In this document: piece by piece, positions 36,139-39,840 of the stretch
Numbering within the stretch: the first letter of the stretch is position 1
How the letters are laid out: each line of letters begins with the position of its first letter
Assembly (NCBI GenBank): GCA_020630495.1
Contig: JAHDBH010000020.1
Span: 1 to 39,840, forward strand
DNA length: 39,840 nt
Direction: 5' to 3'
Origin: Saprospiraceae bacterium
GTDB taxonomy: Bacteria > Bacteroidota > Bacteroidia > Chitinophagales > Saprospiraceae
The notes under the pieces: model-generated
What the model saw: the letters and a program-made list of their open reading frames with translations, nothing else
What the model was told of the DNA's origin: nothing
Databases searched by the model: none
Position numbers and translations under genes: made by a program

Positions 36139-36882
36139 ATGAGAATCTGCCTTATCCTCATCGCGGTGGTCTCACTCGGCCTTGCCGCTTCACCAGACCA
36201 CACTACTGTCAAGTTTCATAGCGACTTTGACAAAGCACAGAAAATTGCTAAGAAAGATAACAAGATCCTTCTGGTGGACTTCACTGCCAAGTGGTGCGGC
36301 GCCTGTAAGATGATGGATAAGGAAGCCTTTAGCAATCGCAGGCTGACTCGCTATCTAGGGCGCAATGCTGTAGCCGTCAAGGTAGATATAGAATCTCTTG
36401 ATGGACTCCTGCTCAAGCAAGAGCATGGTATCACCGTGCTTCCCACTCTTCTATTTATCTATCCTGATGGTGAGGTAGCGCAGCGCACGGAGCGCATGAT
36501 GAGTGCCGAGGAAATAGAGACTATCATAGAGAACTTTAGTGAAGATCTGATCTATCGCGATCCATCCATGAGCTACTCTCATAAGACGCGCGCTGTAGAA
36601 GATCTACGCAGGAACCAAGAAGAACTCAAGAAAGTTGGCTACATAGGCCAGACATACAAGATTGTACTGGCACAGACATCCACCTATGACTACGCTATCA
36701 AGCTTTATCAGCAGTACGAGACACAGCTCGAGGAGCGACCTACCATCTTTGAAAGCAATAAGAACGGTCTCTACTCCATCACTCTCGGTGACTTTGATAA
36801 TCGGGATGACGCTGAGAGAGCCATGAGGAAACTACGTGGACTGAAATCTCGAGCTACGGTCAAGGCCGTATCAGATCTCTAG
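36139..36882 (+). CDS. Secreted thioredoxin-fold protein with C-terminal SPOR-like domain
   Basis: A 247-residue envelope protein: signal peptide MRICLILIAVVSLGLAA, a thioredoxin fold about 25-135 with redox motif KWCGACK (C53, C56) and cis-proline P102 in VLPTLLFIYP, a linker rich in charged residues, then a SPOR-like domain about 172-247 (YKIVLAQTSTYDYAIKLYQQYETQL, NGLYSITLGDFDNRDDAERAMRKLRGL). SPOR domains bind peptidoglycan glycan strands lacking stem peptides, so the fusion could place a disulfide reductase or isomerase at sites of wall remodelling (inference). ATG at 36139 opens the signal peptide; the longer frame begins with TTG at 36112. hutI begins 17 bp downstream. Confidence 0.85.
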   Translation: MRICLILIAVVSLGLAASPDHTTVKFHSDFDKAQKIAKKDNKILLVDFTAKWCGACKMMDKEAFSNRRLTRYLGRNAVAVKVDIESLDGLLLKQEHGITVLPTLLFIYPDGEVAQRTERMMSAEEIETIIENFSEDLIYRDPSMSYSHKTRAVEDLRRNQEELKKVGYIGQTYKIVLAQTSTYDYAIKLYQQYETQLEERPTIFESNKNGLYSITLGDFDNRDDAERAMRKLRGLKSRATVKAVSDL

Positions 36883-36899
36883 ACGGAGATCCGCAGCCT

Positions 36900-38126
36900 A
36901 TGCCTAGCCTTCTCATCCGCGATATAGCAGAGCTGCATCAGGTCCGTGACACCGTATCGCCACTGCGAGGACAAGAGCTTGCACGCCTACCATCCATATC
37001 TCATGCCTGGCTACTCATAGAGGATGACCGTATAGTCGACTATGGTAGCATGGAATCTTGCCCTGCCAGAGCAGACGCAGTGATAGATGCCAGTGGCAGG
37101 CATGTCCTACCCGCATGGTGCGACAGCCATAGCCATATTGTCTATCATAGCAGTAGAGAACAAGAATTTGTAGATCGCATCCATGGGATGAGCTACGAGG
37201 AGATTGCTGCTCGCGGCGGTGGGATATTGCAAAGTGCCCAGCGCCTGCGCGAGGTGAGTGAAGACCAACTGTATGACGAATCTCTGCCACGAGTAGAAGA
37301 GGTCATCCGCCAGGGTACAGGAGCTCTAGAGATCAAGAGCGGCTACGGACTGGACACAGAGAGTGAACTGAAGATGCTACGGGTCATCCGTCGTATCCGT
37401 GAGTCATCTCCTCTGGTGATCAAGTCTACATTTCTAGGTGCCCATGCCATACCGCCCGAGTACAAGCACGACCGACAGGGCTATATAGACCTTCTATGCA
37501 ATGATATGATCCCGCGCGTGGCGGATGAGGGACTGGCAGACTACTGCGATGTATTCTGCGAGCAGGGCTATTTCACGGTAGAGGAAGGTAGGCAAGTATT
37601 AGAAGCGGGATTAGCTCGGGGCTTACGCCCAAAAGTGCATGCCAATGAGCTATACCGCAGTGGTGGCGTACAACTTGGAGTGCAAGTCAAGGCCGTCAGT
37701 GTGGATCATCTAGAATGTCTCGGAGAGGAAGAACTAAGGCTTTTGGGCGAAAGCCCTATCTCCAGCACGCTCCTACCAGCGACTGCCTTCTTTCTAGGCT
37801 TAGACTATGCTCCAGCACGAGCCCTACTCGATCATGATGCTCTGGTGACGCTCGCAAGCGATTACAATCCTGGAACTACGCCCTCTGGAAATATGCCGCT
37901 CGTCATTGCACTGGCCTGCATCAAGATGAAAATGACCCCTGAGGAAGCCGTCAATGCCGCGACGATCAATGGCGCCTACGCGATGGATTCTCTGGAAGAA
38001 GTGGGTAGTATCACTCGCGGATATGTCGCCAATGTGATAATCACGGAGAAAATGCCCTCTTTGGCATTTCTTCCTTACTCCTTTGGCAGCGATCTGATCC
38101 ATCGGACGATCCTCAGAGGAAAGTAG
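36900..38126 (+). CDS. hutI: Imidazolonepropionase
   Basis: A 408-residue amidohydrolase of histidine degradation that opens 4-imidazolone-5-propanoate to N-formimino-L-glutamate. The metal-binding HxH is H77/H79 in AWCDSHSHIVYHSSREQEF, followed by the HutI-specific block RIHGMSYEEIAARGGGILQSAQRLR. Later blocks are GALEIKSGYGLDTESELKMLRVI, TFLGAHAIPPEYK, KVHANELYRSGGVQLGV, SVDHLE, and the metal Asp in TLASDYNPGTTPSGNMPL. Length is typical. hutH, hutU and the formimidase are not in the window, so the pathway genes must lie elsewhere. It sits 17 bp after the thioredoxin-SPOR gene. Confidence 0.94.
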   Translation: MPSLLIRDIAELHQVRDTVSPLRGQELARLPSISHAWLLIEDDRIVDYGSMESCPARADAVIDASGRHVLPAWCDSHSHIVYHSSREQEFVDRIHGMSYEEIAARGGGILQSAQRLREVSEDQLYDESLPRVEEVIRQGTGALEIKSGYGLDTESELKMLRVIRRIRESSPLVIKSTFLGAHAIPPEYKHDRQGYIDLLCNDMIPRVADEGLADYCDVFCEQGYFTVEEGRQVLEAGLARGLRPKVHANELYRSGGVQLGVQVKAVSVDHLECLGEEELRLLGESPISSTLLPATAFFLGLDYAPARALLDHDALVTLASDYNPGTTPSGNMPLVIALACIKMKMTPEEAVNAATINGAYAMDSLEEVGSITRGYVANVIITEKMPSLAFLPYSFGSDLIHRTILRGK

Positions 38127-38189
38127 GCAGATGTCTTCGATGTATGATTATTTGCATATGTAAGTCACAGAGCTACGGGTGCATTCGCG

Positions 38190-38197
38190 TACTTTTG
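38190..38197 (+). promoter_or_regulatory. Candidate Bacteroidota -7 promoter element for the large surface-protein gene
   Basis: TACTTTTG matches TAnnTTTG exactly and lies 60 bases before the ATG at 38258 in a 131-bp gap. A TTTG at 38151-38154 is 35 bases upstream, too far for a standard -33 box. No terminator for hutI is seen in the gap. Confidence 0.4.
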
Positions 38198-38257
38198 TGC
38201 AATATACTGCGACTAGGTATACGTTGGATATCAGCGCTGTAGACAGTACATAATTCT

Positions 38258-39840
38258 ATGAATAGATTCCCCCTCACTCGAGCACTTGCGATGCTATGTG
38301 CCAGCATGCTATGCACCGCACATCTATATAGCCAAGTGATAGGCTCTGTGGGCCATCCTGATGCCAGAAAAGCGTCTGAGAGACGCACTACGCCGTGTGG
38401 AGATGCAGGTCAGCTCGATGTCGCGTCCTCACAGCCAGATGATACCTACTTCATCTGCTGGCAGGACACCCTTCTTGTCACCGTAAGTGGTGAAGATCTA
38501 TCACTCGATCCTGATCCCAGCACTGATCCTGGCGTACACCTGGCATTATACGACAATCCTCCTGGGAACGCCTTCTGCGGACCTGATCTCGCAACTGTAC
38601 TTAATGATCCTAGCCTCAATCAGCAGTCACCCATAGTCATCAATGGCGTACCTCGGGATATAGATCCCGCCGAGGCCCTTTGGACGCTCAGAGCTCCTGA
38701 TGCTAACTATAATGATATCATCATCAGAAATGACGGAAGCATTCAGCGGGCGTTTAATGGTGGTGACCCAGTGGCATTTTACCTAGCAGCGATCACTGTG
38801 GACGATCATCTCGATAGTGATGGAGACGGTATGAACTATGAAAATGGTGCAGACTGTATTGCTGTCACTACAGACGATGCTATCCGTGTCATCTGGCTCA
38901 ATGAGACCAGACTAGATGTCCTAGAATATCCCAATGACGGACAATACAATGCTCAGCGCGTGCGCATCTCAGGCGGACTGCCAGAGTGGGATGGCAGCCT
39001 CTACTCGATCAGCGTGGTCAATCAGGCTGATGCTAGTATCATAGCCGTACTCTCTGATCGAGTCAGCGTGCCCGATGGAGAGGAAATGGTCATCACTGCA
39101 CCCGTGGATGGGACCTATGACGTAGTCATCATAGATAATCTGGGCTGTCGCACGATCGTGCCTATCACATTTAGGACGCCTACGGATGTCACTATCGCCG
39201 TAGAATGCAGCGAGGGCGAACGAGGAGATCAGATATGCATAGACCTGACTGTGGCCAACTTCACGAATATCATCTCTATGCAATACTCCATTGCATTTGA
39301 CCCCTCCGTGGTGAGATTTGACTCTACGGCTGACTACAATCTTCCCAGTCTGACGGAAGAAAACTTTAACATCATCAATTCTGAAGGTGTCATGACAGTA
39401 GTGTGGACTGCCCCTGGAGGTGCGCCGACCTCTGTCGATGATGGAGAATCCATATACCGTATCTGCTTCACTCTCATAGGTGCACCAGGGGATAGTACGC
39501 TCATCTCCTTCCAGAATGAGCCTACCATGATAGAACTCGGCAATGAGCTGGGTCAAGCCATTTCAGTACTCAATCTCGTGGAGTGCTATGCATCCATCGT
39601 CTGCTCTGATGAGCTACTCCGCACATCGGTGTGCTCTGGCACAGCAGGCAGCAATGACGGCTCCATCAACGTGGAAGCCTGCTGCGGGACCAATCCCTAT
39701 GTGATCGACTGGACATTTGCTGATAATCCTGCTATCAATGGCAGTGAGATAATTGCTGGTGTATGTGATGAAGTACTGCTGGATAATTTGACCCCAGGCA
39801 CATACAATCTTATCTTGACAGATGCTCGCGGCGTACAGGC
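38258..39840 (+). CDS. Large secreted protein with cohesin-like and SprB-like domains, cut by the window end
   Basis: An open frame of 527 codons that continues past the window. It starts with signal peptide MNRFPLTRALAMLCASMLCTAHLYSQ. Residues about 45-300 are beta-rich with paired cysteines (TPCGDAGQLDVA, TYFICWQDTLLVTVSGEDLSLDPDP) and a short Asp-rich stretch HLDSDGDGMNYENG near 184-197 that could bind calcium. Residues about 310-448 look like a cohesin-type domain (VCIDLTVANFTNIISMQYSIAFDPSVVRF is the core idea: ICIDLTVANF, MQYSIAFDP, YRICFTLIG). From about 455 a SprB-like repeat begins (SVCSGTAGSNDGSINV, LDNLTPGTYNLILTDARGV). Such proteins in Saprospiraceae are large T9SS-exported surface adhesins; the C-terminus must be read outside the window. 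A partial antisense frame overlaps it and is not a gene. Confidence 0.85.
   Translation, partial: MNRFPLTRALAMLCASMLCTAHLYSQVIGSVGHPDARKASERRTTPCGDAGQLDVASSQPDDTYFICWQDTLLVTVSGEDLSLDPDPSTDPGVHLALYDNPPGNAFCGPDLATVLNDPSLNQQSPIVINGVPRDIDPAEALWTLRAPDANYNDIIIRNDGSIQRAFNGGDPVAFYLAAITVDDHLDSDGDGMNYENGADCIAVTTDDAIRVIWLNETRLDVLEYPNDGQYNAQRVRISGGLPEWDGSLYSISVVNQADASIIAVLSDRVSVPDGEEMVITAPVDGTYDVVIIDNLGCRTIVPITFRTPTDVTIAVECSEGERGDQICIDLTVANFTNIISMQYSIAFDPSVVRFDSTADYNLPSLTEENFNIINSEGVMTVVWTAPGGAPTSVDDGESIYRICFTLIGAPGDSTLISFQNEPTMIELGNELGQAISVLNLVECYASIVCSDELLRTSVCSGTAGSNDGSINVEACCGTNPYVIDWTFADNPAINGSEIIAGVCDEVLLDNLTPGTYNLILTDARGVQ

Noticed and set aside
38969-39556. 195-codon - strand open frame
   Set aside because: It lies inside the large + strand surface-protein gene with a signal peptide and cohesin-like domain. 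The antisense translation is rich in His, Arg and Asp and shows no family motif.

Overview
The window is chromosomal DNA of a Bacteroidota bacterium, most likely a Saprospiraceae/Lewinella-like lineage (placement is inference). The reasons are a SusC/SusD pair, many Bacteroidota-style lipoprotein signals, type IX secretion (T9SS) C-terminal sorting domains, a secreted protein with cohesin-like and SprB-like repeats at the right edge, few Shine-Dalgarno sequences, and several matches to the Bacteroidota -7 promoter element TAnnTTTG. I saw no rRNA, tRNA, CRISPR array, insertion sequence or phage gene.

Left part (1-4422, + strand): a beta-phosphoglucomutase-like HAD enzyme, a sodium/sugar symporter (SSS family), an SGNH lipase/esterase lipoprotein and aldose 1-epimerase (galM). 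These look like uptake and early metabolism of a sugar.

Polysaccharide utilization locus (4441-18569, - strand): read in the direction of transcription it is susC, susD, a Big_5/LamG surface lipoprotein, two tandem GH144/glucoamylase-like lipoproteins, an alpha/beta-hydrolase esterase, a BglX-type GH3 beta-glucosidase and an S1 sulfatase. Gaps are tiny or overlapping except for 140 bp between the LamG gene and the first GH144 gene, where a hairpin plus U-run looks like an attenuator. Upstream lies a membrane-anchored sensor-regulator (beta-propeller, Y_Y_Y domain, one membrane segment, coiled coil, LuxR-type HTH) that lacks any kinase. The simplest model is a beta-glucan system, plausibly for beta-1,2-glucan: GH144 cuts the chain outside the cell, SusCD imports oligosaccharides, GH3 releases glucose, and GalM plus the symporter handle the sugar. 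The sulfatase and esterase suggest a substituted glucan. The substrate assignment is inference from family membership.

Middle (21429-32136): upstream of the regulator and on the same strand are a secreted CE1/PHB-depolymerase-like esterase with a T9SS tail, an M43-type metalloprotease lipoprotein and a fabG-type reductase. A divergent 189-bp intergenic region with a perfect 9+2+9 palindrome separates fabG from an acyl-CoA dehydrogenase/oxidase carrying an N-terminal TerB-like domain, followed by an M23 peptidase with no signal peptide. Then on the - strand come a lipoprotein carboxylesterase, a T9SS-sorted protein of unknown function and an MsbA-like ABC exporter.

Housekeeping and right edge (32265-39840): a - strand cluster fabH-efp-accB-accC (fatty-acid initiation plus elongation factor P), then + strand genes for a secreted thioredoxin-SPOR fusion, imidazolonepropionase (hutI), and the first 527 codons of a large cell-surface protein that runs off the window.
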